The notes under the pieces are model-generated. The model was not told the origin of the DNA and made no database searches. It saw only the letters and a list, made by a program, of their open reading frames with translations. Positions 47,656 to 57,700 of a stretch of 64,000 bases of DNA are shown here, one piece after another. The stretch's first letter is position 1; each line of letters begins with the position of its first letter. Made by a program: the position numbers and the translations under genes. The stretch is from Alphaproteobacteria bacterium (GTDB lineage: Bacteria; Pseudomonadota; Alphaproteobacteria; Bin65), in contig JAJEGH010000013.1 of NCBI GenBank assembly GCA_022819985.1, positions 1 to 64,000 of the forward strand. The letters run 5' to 3'.

Positions 47656-48636
47656 ATCTCGATCGACATGCATTCGCACTATTACGGCGCTGGCCTGCCC
47701 GAAATCATGCGGAAACGCCACGGCATACCGAAGCTGGTCCGCGAGCCGGACGGCGGCGAGACGATGTGGGCCATGACGGCCAGATTCCCGTTCGGCGATC
47801 GCTATGTCGAACTGGCGCCCCGACAGGACTTCCTGAAAAATTGCGCTCTGGAAGCGCAGCTATTGACCTTTCCCGGGGCCCTGGGCCTCGATGTCCAGCC
47901 GGCCGGCGAAGTGGCCGGCGCGCTTTCCGCCTACAACGAGGGCCTGGCCGACATCTGCGCGAACCACCCCGGCCGGTTTTACGGACTGGGCGGGCTGCCC
48001 CTGGCAGACATTGCCCAGGCGGTGGACGAACTTCGCAGGTTGCGCAGGGATCTCGGCCTGCTGGGCGCCATCCTGCCCGGCAACATGCTGCTCGATTTGA
48101 AAAGGCTGGAAGCGCTGCGGCCGCTGTTCGAGGCGGGCGAGGAGGTGGGCGCCCATTTCCTGGTCCATCCCGGGCTGGCGCCGGGCGAAGACCCCCCGCC
48201 GCCGTTCGAAGACAACCACGCCTACCGGGCGTCGACGGTCCAGTTGCAGGCCGGGATATCGCAGACCGTTCTGAGCCTTGTTTTTTCCGACGTGCTCGAC
48301 AGCTTCCCGAACGTTTCGTTCCAGACGATCAATCTGGGCGGCACGATGCCGGTATCCGTCGAGCGCATGGTCCAGACCGCGGCGCACCGGACACCCGACC
48401 GGCCGTTTCCGGAGGATCGCCTGCGCCGCCTCTACTACGATACGGCGTCGATGGGGCCGCGCGCCGTGGAAGTCGCCGTGCGCGTTCTCGGTGCGGACCG
48501 CATCGTGCTCGGCACCGATTTTCCGATATTCCGGGCCGACCCTCTCGCCATCGTCGAAGCCGCGGACATCGGCGAACGGGAACGCCGGCAGATCGCCGGG
48601 GAAACGGCGCGGACCATCATAGACCGGTTGTGCTAG
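47656..48636 (+). CDS. Amidohydrolase family 2 (ACMSD-like) protein, start uncertain
   Basis: A metal-dependent hydrolase/decarboxylase of the amidohydrolase-2 group. The HxH metal motif is in MHSHYYG, a third His in FLVHPGLAP, and the metal Asp in GTDFPIFR near the C-terminus. The only ATG is 47668, which would put HxH at residues 2 and 4 and leave a 17-base gap to the ribosome site GGGGGAGG (47643-47650). An ATC codon at 47656 in the same frame has a perfect 5-base spacing and restores the usual ISID-MHSHY start, so initiation at a non-AUG codon is plausible. Members of the family decarboxylate aminocarboxymuconate-like acids. The substrate is unknown. Confidence 0.72.
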   Translation: MSIDMHSHYYGAGLPEIMRKRHGIPKLVREPDGGETMWAMTARFPFGDRYVELAPRQDFLKNCALEAQLLTFPGALGLDVQPAGEVAGALSAYNEGLADICANHPGRFYGLGGLPLADIAQAVDELRRLRRDLGLLGAILPGNMLLDLKRLEALRPLFEAGEEVGAHFLVHPGLAPGEDPPPPFEDNHAYRASTVQLQAGISQTVLSLVFSDVLDSFPNVSFQTINLGGTMPVSVERMVQTAAHRTPDRPFPEDRLRRLYYDTASMGPRAVEVAVRVLGADRIVLGTDFPIFRADPLAIVEAADIGERERRQIAGETARTIIDRLC

Positions 48637-48642
48637 AGCGCG

Positions 48643-48887
48643 TCCTTCGATACGCCCCGGCCTGGCGGCCGGGGCTACTCAGGATGAGGATGAGGGGAAT
48701 GTTGAGGTATTTGGATCCCCAACGCCTCCCTCATCCCGAGTAGGCGCGTCAGCAGCCTGTCCTGAGCTTGTCGAAGGGCCGTATCGAGAGCCTGCCCTGA
48801 GCGAAGCCGGAGGGGGCCGTATCGAGGGGCCGTATCGAGGGGCCGGGCAGGCGCGTTAGCAGCCTGCCCTGAGCCTGTCGAAGGGAA
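48643..48887. repeat. Dispersed palindromic intergenic repeat, copy 2 (compound)
   Basis: The same element as at 26875-27022, with the same inner inverted arms (CTACTCAGGATGAGG and CCTCATCCCGAGTAG). 48729-48788 is identical over 60 bases to 26958-27017. It is followed by partial extra units containing GGGCCGTATCGAGG three times and CCTGAGC-x-TGTCGAAGG twice, making the copy longer. It fills most of the 315-bp gap between the amidohydrolase and the oxygenase genes. Confidence 0.85.
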
Positions 48888-48951
48888 CACCGCGCTGCCG
48901 CGGCTCCGTCCAAAACGGATGCGTTCTGGAGATCGGCCCTGCCGGGCCGCT

Positions 48952-49932
48952 TCAGGCCGCCGCGCTGGAATAATCGAAGGCTTCGTCGAAGCGCTGCTTG
49001 ATGTAGTCGGCGCAGGCGATCGGCGGATATTTCGCCGCCGTTCCTTCGGGCAACGCCAGTTCGGCCGGGTCGACCATCGTCCCCGGATCGGGGTCGTAGT
49101 TCAGGACGATCGAGTAGCGTTCGTTGCCGGAGCGGTTCACGACCCTGTGGGGGTTCGACACATAGCGGTCGTTCGTCCAGCGCTGGAGCAGGTCGCCGAT
49201 GTTGATGACGAACGTGTTCTCGATGGGATGCGCCGGTATCCAGTCGTCGTTCGAGGTCTGGACCTCGAGCCCTCCGTTCCGGTCCTGCCACAGGACGGTC
49301 AGCACGCCATAGTCCGTGTGCGGGGCAACCCCGTACTGGTTCGGGTCGGACGTGGCCGGCTGCGCCGGATAATGCAGGACCCCGCCGCGCGCCAGGGGCT
49401 TCCGGTAATGCCGAAGGAAGGTGTCCTCGGGCACGTTCAGGCTGACGGCGATCAGCCTCATGACCTGCTGCGCGACGCGGATCATTTCGAGATACAGAAT
49501 GTAGCCCTTCTCCCGCAATTCGGGCAGGCAGTCCGGCCACTGGTTGGGCCCCAGAAGCGGAACCCCGTTCCGGACGTCGGGATCGTGCTCCGACAGCTCA
49601 TTGGCCCATTTGAAGCTCTCCTTGAGGTCCGGGAGGTTCCGTCCGTACATGTTCGCCGAGCCGAAGCCGATATAGCCGCGATGGTTCCGGTTCACGCTGA
49701 ACGCCTTCTTCTGCTTCTCCTCCAGCGCAAAGAACTTTTCGGCGGCGTCGCGCGCCCGGTCGATGGTGTCCTGCCCGACCGTGTGTCCCGCCACATAGAA
49801 GAAACCGGGATCGATCGAGGCCCGACGGATCTCCGCAGCCACCGCCGGCACGGCCCCGTCCCCGCCGCGGAGCGGGGAGAGATCGATCACCGGAATTACG
49901 CGTTCCGGGACCGCGTTACGGCGTGCGGACAT
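48952..49932 (-). CDS. Isopenicillin N synthase-family 2-oxoglutarate/Fe(II)-dependent oxygenase
   Basis: A 326-residue jelly-roll oxygenase. The iron triad is H205, D207 (APHTDYG) and H262 (SNPHRVV), with R272-x-S274 (RYS) for 2-oxoglutarate carboxylate binding. The N-terminal DIOX_N region IPVIDLSPLRGG and DPGFFYVAGH is intact. Such enzymes hydroxylate or oxidise diverse small molecules. A GAGGAGG ribosome site precedes the start. The gene is divergent from a desaturase. Confidence 0.92.
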   Translation of the reverse strand: MSARRNAVPERVIPVIDLSPLRGGDGAVPAVAAEIRRASIDPGFFYVAGHTVGQDTIDRARDAAEKFFALEEKQKKAFSVNRNHRGYIGFGSANMYGRNLPDLKESFKWANELSEHDPDVRNGVPLLGPNQWPDCLPELREKGYILYLEMIRVAQQVMRLIAVSLNVPEDTFLRHYRKPLARGGVLHYPAQPATSDPNQYGVAPHTDYGVLTVLWQDRNGGLEVQTSNDDWIPAHPIENTFVINIGDLLQRWTNDRYVSNPHRVVNRSGNERYSIVLNYDPDPGTMVDPAELALPEGTAAKYPPIACADYIKQRFDEAFDYSSAAA

Positions 49933-50159
49933 GCTGGCCTCCTCGAAAACCGGACCCCTGCGCGCGCCGGAAGAGCCGATGGCGCGGCACGGTCCCGCGG
50001 TTTGTAATGGCCGGATATCCTATTGTATATATAAATACGGGCACCGTGAACTTCGGAACGCCGTCGGCACCTTTCCCGCCGACCGCCCGGCGAGCCGCGC
50101 CTTCCGGTATCCGCCGGCGCCGGACGGAAGCGACCGCCCGGCAGCGAAGGGGACCGACC

Positions 50160-51137
50160 ATGACAACCGCCGATCGAGCTGCGCCGCGGCAGGCGGTCCC
50201 AAGCCGGAACATCAGAAGGCAAGTGCCGAAGGCCGTCATTCGCGAGCTCAAGGAACGGCGCGACCTGCCCGGGCTGCTGTTTCTCGCCGCCCACCTTGCG
50301 GCTCTGGCCGGCGGAGGATGGCTGATCCACCTGGCGCTCGGAACCTGGTGGATCGTCCCGGCGACCGTGTTTCAGGGCATCCTGATCGTCTGTCTGTTCG
50401 CCCCGTTTCACGAAGCGAGCCATCACTCGGCCTTCCGGTCGGACTGGCTGAACAACGCAACCCTGTGGCTGACCGGGCTGCTCCTGCTGAACCATCCGAC
50501 CCGGTTCATGTACGCCCACGTCAATCACCACGCCTATACCCAGGACCTGACGCTCGATCCGCAGAACCTCGCGCGGGCCGAGAAGCTCAAAAGCTGGCTG
50601 CTCTACGCGACCGGCTTCGACATCCTCGCATTCTATCTTCGAATGCAGGTCCTCTTCCTGTCGCCCCGTACCGTTCCCGCCGGCACCTCGGTCTATCTGC
50701 CGCGCGAGAAGGTCATGCGCACGGTCTGGGAATGCCGGGCGTTCTGGCTGGTCTACCTCGCCGTTGCCGCGGCCGCCGTCTCGCTGCAGTCGTGGGCTCC
50801 GGTGATATACTGGCTGCTGCCGCGCTTTGCCTGCGAGTGGTTCCAGAGCACGATCCGGCTTTCGGAGCATGTCGGCTGCGGCTACCGGGGCGATATCGAG
50901 AACCGGACGCGCACGGTGCTGACGCTGCCGCCGGTACGGTGGCTGTGCTGGAACATGCCCTATCATCTGGAGCATCACGCCTTCCCGAACGTCCCGTTCC
51001 ACAGGCTGCCGGCGCTTCATCGCCATCTCCGGGGCGGCCACGTCCATGTCGGCCGCGGCCATCTCCGGACGGCGGCCGGGCAACTCACCGCCGCCGTCCG
51101 CGGCAAGGCCGCCGCGCCGCCGGAGACCGCTGCGTGA
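50160..51137 (+). CDS. Membrane fatty acid desaturase/hydroxylase-type di-iron protein
   Basis: A 325-residue integral membrane protein with the three histidine boxes of di-iron desaturases: HEASHH (84-89), HVNHH (120-124) and YHLEHH (268-273), plus hydrophobic spans around 36-58, 65-80, 100-112 and 195-222. The arrangement resembles desaturases and the beta-carotene hydroxylase group. The next gene, a Rieske ferredoxin overlapping by four bases, is a likely electron donor. The start at 50160 has a GAAGGGGA site. The substrate is unknown. Confidence 0.9.
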   Translation: MTTADRAAPRQAVPSRNIRRQVPKAVIRELKERRDLPGLLFLAAHLAALAGGGWLIHLALGTWWIVPATVFQGILIVCLFAPFHEASHHSAFRSDWLNNATLWLTGLLLLNHPTRFMYAHVNHHAYTQDLTLDPQNLARAEKLKSWLLYATGFDILAFYLRMQVLFLSPRTVPAGTSVYLPREKVMRTVWECRAFWLVYLAVAAAAVSLQSWAPVIYWLLPRFACEWFQSTIRLSEHVGCGYRGDIENRTRTVLTLPPVRWLCWNMPYHLEHHAFPNVPFHRLPALHRHLRGGHVHVGRGHLRTAAGQLTAAVRGKAAAPPETAA

Positions 51138-51460
51138 GCGACGTCTGGGTCGATGTCGGTTCGACCGGCGATCTGAACGACGACGAGCCGCTGTCGGTCG
51201 TGGCCGGCCGGCACCGCATCGGGGTCTATCTGCACCGGGGCGACTATTACGCGGTCGACAATGTGTGCCCGCACGCCTTCGCCATCCTGACCGACGGCTT
51301 CTACGACGACGGCACGATCGAATGCCCGCTTCACCAGGCCTCGTTCGATGTCGCTACGGGAGACCGGCTCGGGGGACCCGCACCGTCGGGGCTCGCCTGT
51401 TTTGCCGTGCGCCGCGAGGGCGACCGTCTCCTTGTCCGCCTGCCCGAAGGGGCGGAATAG
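51134..51460 (+). CDS. Rieske-type 2Fe-2S ferredoxin
   Basis: A 108-residue small Rieske protein with C45-x-H47 (CPHAF) and C64-x2-H67 (CPLHQ) ligands, and the segment TIECPLHQASFDVATG. It begins with GTG whose last two bases form the stop of the desaturase gene (GTGA). It should carry electrons to the desaturase as in two-component oxygenases. Confidence 0.9.
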   Translation: MSDVWVDVGSTGDLNDDEPLSVVAGRHRIGVYLHRGDYYAVDNVCPHAFAILTDGFYDDGTIECPLHQASFDVATGDRLGGPAPSGLACFAVRREGDRLLVRLPEGAE

Positions 51461-51680
51461 GAAACCGCCGCGGCGCCGCCGGATTTCCCGTCGGACGGAA
51501 TTGGTGTTTACAACCCGAATCGATCATGGTCCAAACAGCCGGCACCGGCGGCGGTACCGGGGGTCCGACAGGCCTTCGGACAGGTCTGGAACCGGGAAAT
51601 CCGCCAAAATCGTCGTCGCCGGTGTCCGCGTCTCCACGCCCCGGGGCGAGGGGACAATCGTCAACGGGAGGTACCGAATC

Positions 51681-52676
51681 ATGTTACGCATTTCGACTGC
51701 CGCGCTCGTCGCAGTTGCGGCAGCCACATCGTTTTCTGCCGCCGCTGCGGAAAAGAAGCTCAAGTTTGCGAGCTTCGTATCGTCGAAATATGTGCTGCAT
51801 AAGCCGATCTTCGAACAGCTCGGCAAGGATATTGCAAAAGCGACCGGCGGCGCGGTGACCATCCGCGTCTATCCGTCGGGCGAACTCGGCCGGGGCGCGG
51901 CCGAGCAATACAAGCGGGCCGCGACCGGCATCGCCGACCTGGCGATGGGCGTGCCCGGCTACACCTCCTCGCTGATGCCGCGGACCCTGATCGTCGAACT
52001 TCCCGGCGTGACCGCGGACAATAACGACGCGACGAAGAAGCTCTGGAAGGTGATGGATAAGCACCTTCGGCCCGAATACAAGCGCACGGTCGTTCTCGGC
52101 AGCTACACCACGGCGCCGGCCGTCCTGATGATGCGGACCAAGCCGATCCGGTCTCCGGAAGACCTCAAGGGCATGAAGATCCGTGTGCCCTCCCGCGTCG
52201 CCGGCGGCGTCATCGCGGCCTACGGCGGGACGCCGGTGCAGATGCCGGCGACCAAGGTCTACACCTCGCTCGCCACGGGGGTCATCGACGGCATTCTCAT
52301 GGGCCCCAGCGGCCTGATCCTCTTCAAGCTGAACGAACCGGCCAGGTATGTGACCTACGGCCTGCCCGCCATGGTGACGGCCATCTACATCGTCATGAAC
52401 CGGAAATCCTTCGACGGCCTCAGCGCGGCACAGCAGAAGGCGCTCCTCGACGCCTCGGGCAGAGGCATGAGCCTGCGCGCCGCCAAGCTGCTGGACCAGC
52501 TCGGCACCGTGGCGCTCAACAAGTTCAAGGCGACCGAAGGAAAAGAGCTGGTCAAGGTGGACGCGGCCAACTTTGCGAAATTCAGCGCGCTGGCCGATAA
52601 GGTTGTCGAGGCCGAGGTCAAGCGGCTCGAGGGCCGGGGCATTGCGGCCGGCAGCGTCCTGGCGGACATGAAATAG
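51681..52676 (+). CDS. dctP: TRAP transporter periplasmic binding protein (DctP family)
   Basis: A 331-residue DctP-type solute-binding protein. It has a signal peptide (MLRISTAALVAVAAATSFSAAAAE) and the family blocks KLKFASFVSSKYVLHKPIFEQLGKDI, GELGRGAAEQYKRAATGIADL, and LKGMKIRVPSR with the carboxylate-binding Arg. It should bind an organic acid in the periplasm. A GGGAGG ribosome site precedes the ATG. The DctQ and DctM genes follow at once. Confidence 0.93.
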   Translation: MLRISTAALVAVAAATSFSAAAAEKKLKFASFVSSKYVLHKPIFEQLGKDIAKATGGAVTIRVYPSGELGRGAAEQYKRAATGIADLAMGVPGYTSSLMPRTLIVELPGVTADNNDATKKLWKVMDKHLRPEYKRTVVLGSYTTAPAVLMMRTKPIRSPEDLKGMKIRVPSRVAGGVIAAYGGTPVQMPATKVYTSLATGVIDGILMGPSGLILFKLNEPARYVTYGLPAMVTAIYIVMNRKSFDGLSAAQQKALLDASGRGMSLRAAKLLDQLGTVALNKFKATEGKELVKVDAANFAKFSALADKVVEAEVKRLEGRGIAAGSVLADMK

Positions 52677-52720
52677 ACCGGGAATAGACCGGGGCGCCGC
52701 ACGCCGGCACGCCGGCCGTC

Positions 52721-53236
52721 ATGGTCGCGCTCGACCGCATAGTGCATGTGCTGACCGGCATCTCCGTTTCGATGCTGGTCGCACTGACCGTCCTGATCGT
52801 TACCGACGCCCTGTTCCGCGAAGTGGGGGTGCCGCTGGAGGGCACGCGCGACCTCACTTCGCTGGGGCTGGCGATGCTGACGCTGTGCGGCATCCCCTAT
52901 GCGGGCAGGACCGACGGGCATATCGTCGTCGACCTGATCCCGGAATTCCGCAGGCAGGGGCTTAACCGCGCCCGCGCGATCTTCATCCGCGTCGTGGCGC
53001 TGGGGATTTTCGGCCTCCTGACCTACCAGTCATGGATCCGGGCCGAGGAGGCCGCCGAGTTCGGCGAGGCGACGAACATCCTGGAAATCCCCTTCCAGCC
53101 CTTTTTCTACGTCATGATGCTTGCGGCCGGCGTCTACAGCCTCGTCCTCCTGTTCGAAATGGCGCTTCTCGCAGCCGACCGCCCGATTCCCGAATTCGCG
53201 GACGCGGGCGACCGTTCCATCCCGGTTTCCGAATAG
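52721..53236 (+). CDS. dctQ: TRAP transporter small permease (DctQ)
   Basis: A 171-residue integral membrane protein with four hydrophobic spans, matching DctQ: VLTGISVSMLVALTVLIVTDALFR, GTRDLTSLGLAMLTLCGIPYAGRTDGHIVVDLI-type N-terminus and the later helices. It joins DctM in the membrane part of the transporter and lies 44 bases after dctP. Confidence 0.9.
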   Translation: MVALDRIVHVLTGISVSMLVALTVLIVTDALFREVGVPLEGTRDLTSLGLAMLTLCGIPYAGRTDGHIVVDLIPEFRRQGLNRARAIFIRVVALGIFGLLTYQSWIRAEEAAEFGEATNILEIPFQPFFYVMMLAAGVYSLVLLFEMALLAADRPIPEFADAGDRSIPVSE

Positions 53237-53271
53237 AACGACCGGGCCGCGGCGATGAGGAGACCTGACCG

Positions 53272-54612
53272 GTGACCGCCACGGCTGTCGGCATTATCGG
53301 CCTCGTCGTGCTGATTGCCCTCATGCTGCTCCGAATTCCGGTCTCGATCTCGCTGATGACGGTCGGATTCGTCGGCACGGCGGTTCTCAACAGCGTGCCG
53401 GCGGCGCTGGCCGGCCTGTCGAGCCAGACGTGGAATACCGCAACCTTCTTCGAACTGACGGTCATCCCGCTGTTCGTGCTCATGGGCAACGTGGCGGGAT
53501 TGTGCGGGCTGAGCCGCGACCTCTACGCCGCGACCAACGCGCTGGTCGGCCATCTGCGGGGCGGGCTCGCCTACGCCACCGTCCTCGGATGCACCGGCTT
53601 CGCCGCGCTCAGCGGTTCGTCCGTCGCCTCGGCGCTGACCATGGGCAAGGTGGCGCTGCCCGAGATGGAGCGCTACCGCTACGACAAGAAGCTGGCGGCC
53701 GGCGCGGTGGCGGCCGGCGGCACGCTCGGCATCCTGATTCCGCCGTCCACCGGCTTCGTGATCTACGCCATCCTGACCGAGGATTCGATCGGCCGGCTGT
53801 TTCTCGCCGGCGTCCTGCCGGGCATTCTGCTGACCGCCCTCTTCATGGTGGCGATCTTCATCCAGACGCAGCTGCGGCCCGGGATCGGCCCGGCGGCCGA
53901 GCCGAAACCGTTGCCGGAGAAGGCGCGGGTCGTCGCCCGGTCGGGTCCGGTCATGGCGGTCGTCGCGATCACCATCGGCGGCATCTACACCGGTTTCTTC
54001 ACGCCGTTCGAAGCGGCCGCCGTCGGGGCCGTGCTGACCGTAGTCGTCGCCCTGCACCGCCGCAGCATGAACCCGTCCAACGGGTACCGCGCCGCCCGCG
54101 ACACGATACAGACCACCGTTTCCGTTTTCCTGATCATCGTCGGGGCCGAGATTTTCTCGCCCTTCCTCGCCCTCACCCATATCCCGGGCGACCTGGCGCA
54201 GGTCCTGAGCGGTCTGGAGCTCAGCCCGGTGATGCTGCTCTTCGTCATCGTCGCCGTGTTCATGCTGCTCGGCATGTTCCTCGACGGATTTGCGATCATG
54301 GTGCTGGTCCTGCCGATCGTGCTGCCGATCGTGCGGTCTTCCGGGGTGCCCGACATGCTCGGCGTATCGCCCGAGTCGAGCGATCTGACGGTCTGGTTCG
54401 GCGTCATCATGGTCATCATCCTCGAGATGGCCCTGATCAGCCCGCCGGTCGGCCTGAACGTCTTTATCGTCAAGAGCGTCGCCAGGGACATCTCGATGGG
54501 CGAAATCTACATCGGCATCCTGCCCTTCTGGGCGGCGATGATCGTCTGCATCGTTCTGCTGGTCGCATTCCCGGATATTGCGCTGTTGCTTCCGAGAACG
54601 ATGATCCAGTAG
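53272..54612 (+). CDS. dctM: TRAP transporter large permease (DctM)
   Basis: A 446-residue polytopic permease of the DctM family with about 12 spans. Typical segments are ALSGSSVASALTMGKVALPEM, GGTLGILIPPSTGFVIYAILTEDSIGRLFLAGVLPG, FLDGFAIMVLVLPIVLPI and MALISPPVGLNVFIVKSVA. It completes a sodium-driven uptake system with dctP and dctQ. It starts with GTG at 53272 after GAGGAG. Confidence 0.93.
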   Translation: MTATAVGIIGLVVLIALMLLRIPVSISLMTVGFVGTAVLNSVPAALAGLSSQTWNTATFFELTVIPLFVLMGNVAGLCGLSRDLYAATNALVGHLRGGLAYATVLGCTGFAALSGSSVASALTMGKVALPEMERYRYDKKLAAGAVAAGGTLGILIPPSTGFVIYAILTEDSIGRLFLAGVLPGILLTALFMVAIFIQTQLRPGIGPAAEPKPLPEKARVVARSGPVMAVVAITIGGIYTGFFTPFEAAAVGAVLTVVVALHRRSMNPSNGYRAARDTIQTTVSVFLIIVGAEIFSPFLALTHIPGDLAQVLSGLELSPVMLLFVIVAVFMLLGMFLDGFAIMVLVLPIVLPIVRSSGVPDMLGVSPESSDLTVWFGVIMVIILEMALISPPVGLNVFIVKSVARDISMGEIYIGILPFWAAMIVCIVLLVAFPDIALLLPRTMIQ

Positions 54613-54736
54613 CGCGGAGCGTCCCGGCCTGTCGTTCGGCGTAGCCTATCGACCCTCCGTTCACTATAAACCCGACCGGTCGGCATGCTCACCGGCGTTC
54701 AACAGCCACGCCGGGCAACATCGAACCTCTGCACGA

Positions 54737-57700
54737 ATGAAGCAGGAGCCCCCCTTGTCTTTCCCGTATTCCGCGGCGTCGCGCCGCCAGTCGCTTTCCC
54801 GCCCTGCCGGGCTGTCGATGGCCGCAGCGGCCGTCTTCGCCGTTTCCGTATCGCCGGCCGCCGGCGCCGGGCCGGGCTGCAAGGGCGACGCCTGCCGCGT
54901 CCTCGAACCGTTCGGACCGACCCTTGCCGCTGCGGGGCCGAGCTGCCGGTCGTGGCTGACGCAGAATTTCTGGCGGCGGGCGAGGGCGCGGGACGTCCGG
55001 AACTGCCTCGCCCGCGGCGCGCAGGTTCGGGCGCGGGGCGGCGGCGGGCCGCTGCATCTGGCCGCCGCGGCCGGCAATGCGGCGGGGGTAAAGCTCCTCC
55101 TCGCCGCCGGCGCCCGAGTCAACCGGCCGACGCGCGGCGGCATGACGGCGCTGCAATTCGCGGCGGCCACCCGGTCGGCGTCGGCGCAGCGACGGCAGGC
55201 GACGGTGAAGGCGCTGCTCGCCGCCGGCGCCCGGACCGGCGCACGGGCGAACAAGGGCCGCTGGACCGCGCTCCACATGGCGGCGATCCAGGGCCATGCG
55301 GGGGTCGTGAAAATCCTGCTCGCCGCCGGCGCGGACACCCGATTGCGGGACCGCCGGGGCCGGACGCCGCTCCAGGCGGCACAGGCGGCACGGCAGCGCC
55401 GGACGGCTCAGCTGCTGGCGTCCGCCGGCCGCCGGCCGAACCGGGCCGCAACTGCACGGCCGGGCCGCCCGGACTGCCGGGGCTGGCTGACGGCCGGCTT
55501 CTGGCGCAGGGCGGAAACCGCCGATGTACGGCGCTGCCTCGCGGCGGGATCTAGGGTCGATGCCCGTACGGGCCGGGGTTCGACGCCGCTGCACTGGGCG
55601 GCCTATGTGAACAATGCGGCAGCGGTGAAGGCGCTCGTCGCCGCCGGAGCGAAGGTCGATGCGCGGGACGGGCGGAACCGGACCGGCCCATTCGGCGGCG
55701 TCGGGCGGCGCCGAGGCGACGGTCAGGGCGCTGATTGCCGCCGGAGCGGACGTTTCGGCGCGCTCCGCCGACGGGCGGACTCCCGCGGACGAGGCGCGGA
55801 GCAAGGGCCGCACCCGGATCGCCGGCCTCCTCGGCGCCTCCGGCGGGCGGACGGCGACCGCCGCAAGGCCGCCCAAGCCCGCAGACGGCGGGTCGCCGGG
55901 CAAGATTGCGGAGAAAAAGCGGAACGCCGGCGCGCGGACCAAGACCGCCGCACCGCCGGCCAGGACGGCGGACGCCGGGCGGAACGCCGGCGCCGGACGC
56001 CCGGATTGCAACGGCTGGCTGACGAAGAAATTCTGGAGACGGGCCGGCGCAGCGGATGTGCGGCGCTGCACCGCGACAGGCCGGCGGCTGCACGCATACG
56101 CAAACGGCTGGACGCCGCTGTTATTGGCGGTGGACGTGGAAAACGCGGCGGCGGTGGCGGCGCTTGTCGCCGCCGGCGCGAATGTCGAGTGGATAGACAA
56201 ACAGGGTTATACGCCGCTGCGAATTGCGGCGTATCACGGCAAAATCGAAATGGTGGAAGCCTTGGTCCGGGCTGGCGCGAAAATCGAAGCGAAGGACAGA
56301 AAGGGAAGGACGCCGCTGCAAATTGCGGCGTGGCGCGGCAAGACCGAAGCGGTGAAAGCCCTGGTCCGGCTCGGCGCGAAAATCGAAGCGAAGGACCGGG
56401 ATGGCATTACTCCGCTGCACGAAGCGGCGAATTACGGCAAGACCGAAGCGGTGAAAGCTCTGGTCCGGCTCGGCGCGAACATCGAAGCGAAGGACAGACA
56501 CGGCTATACGCCGCTGCATGTGGCGGCGTATCACGGCAAGACCGAAATGGCGAAAACCCTGATCCGGCTCGGCGCGAAGACCGAGGCGAGGGACGGACAG
56601 GGCAATACCGCACTGCATGTGGCGGTATGGAAGGGCAAGACCGAAGCGGCGGAAGCCCTGATCCGGCTCGGCGCAAAGATCGAAGCGAAGGACCGGGAAG
56701 GCAATACGCCGCTGCACGAAGCGGCGCATTACGGCAGGACCGAAGCGGTGGAGGCCCTGATCCGGCTCGGCGCGAATGTCGAAGCTACGGACAGGGAGGG
56801 GCGTACCGCGCTGCATCGGGCGACACAGAACCGCAAAACCGAAGCGGTGGCGGCCCTGACCCGGCTCGGTGCGAAACAACCTCTGGACTGCAAGGGCTGG
56901 CTGACGGTCGACTTCTGGAAACGGGCGGGCCCTGCGGATATCCGGCACTGCCTCTCGGGGGTACGCGGAAAGGGCGGAGGAAACTACAGGACCGACAAAA
57001 AGTCTGTGTATGACAGGAAAGGTGGAACCGGGGAGCACGCGGGATCAAACCCTTTCCATCTGGCGGCATATGTGGACAACGTGGCGGCGGTGAAGACGCT
57101 CCTCACCGGGCCTAACGTGAGTTATCACCTGTCCACCAAGAACGATTCGGTCGGCTATCCTCTGGATGTAGCGGCCAAGGCGGGAAGTATTGGGGCGATC
57201 GAACTGCTGTTCGCCGCGGTCAAACGCCGTCATGGCGGAAGAGAATTGGGCGACGCGCTGCGCGTGGCGGCGAAATTCGGCAAGACCGAATCGGTGAAAA
57301 CGCTGATCCGGCTTGGCGTGAAGGTCGATTCCAAGAGTTATCATCGCCGCCTTACAGCACTGCAAGTAGCGGCCGAAGGCGGCCACGCAGAGGTCGTGAA
57401 AGCGCTCCTCACAGCAGGGGCGGACGTCAATGTGGGGGCGGGCAGATGGACCGCCTTGCATGAAGCGGCGAAGCGCGACAGGGCGGAAGTGGCGAAAGCG
57501 CTCCTTGCGGGCGGCGCGAATATCGAGGCGAAGACCGGGGATGACCAAACCGCGCTGAGCATCGCGGAGAAAGCGGGGAACGCCAGGACGGCCAGAGTCT
57601 TGATGGCCGCCGGCGCAAAGACGCATGTCAGTTGCAAGGAATGGCGCAGGCCCGATTTCTGGAAGCGGGCCGGCGGAGCGGATGTGCAGCGCTGCCTCTC

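Noticed and set aside
56238..56886. Regular 99-bp repeats that could suggest a CRISPR array
   Set aside because: There are no unique spacers; each unit codes for a 33-residue ankyrin repeat in frame.
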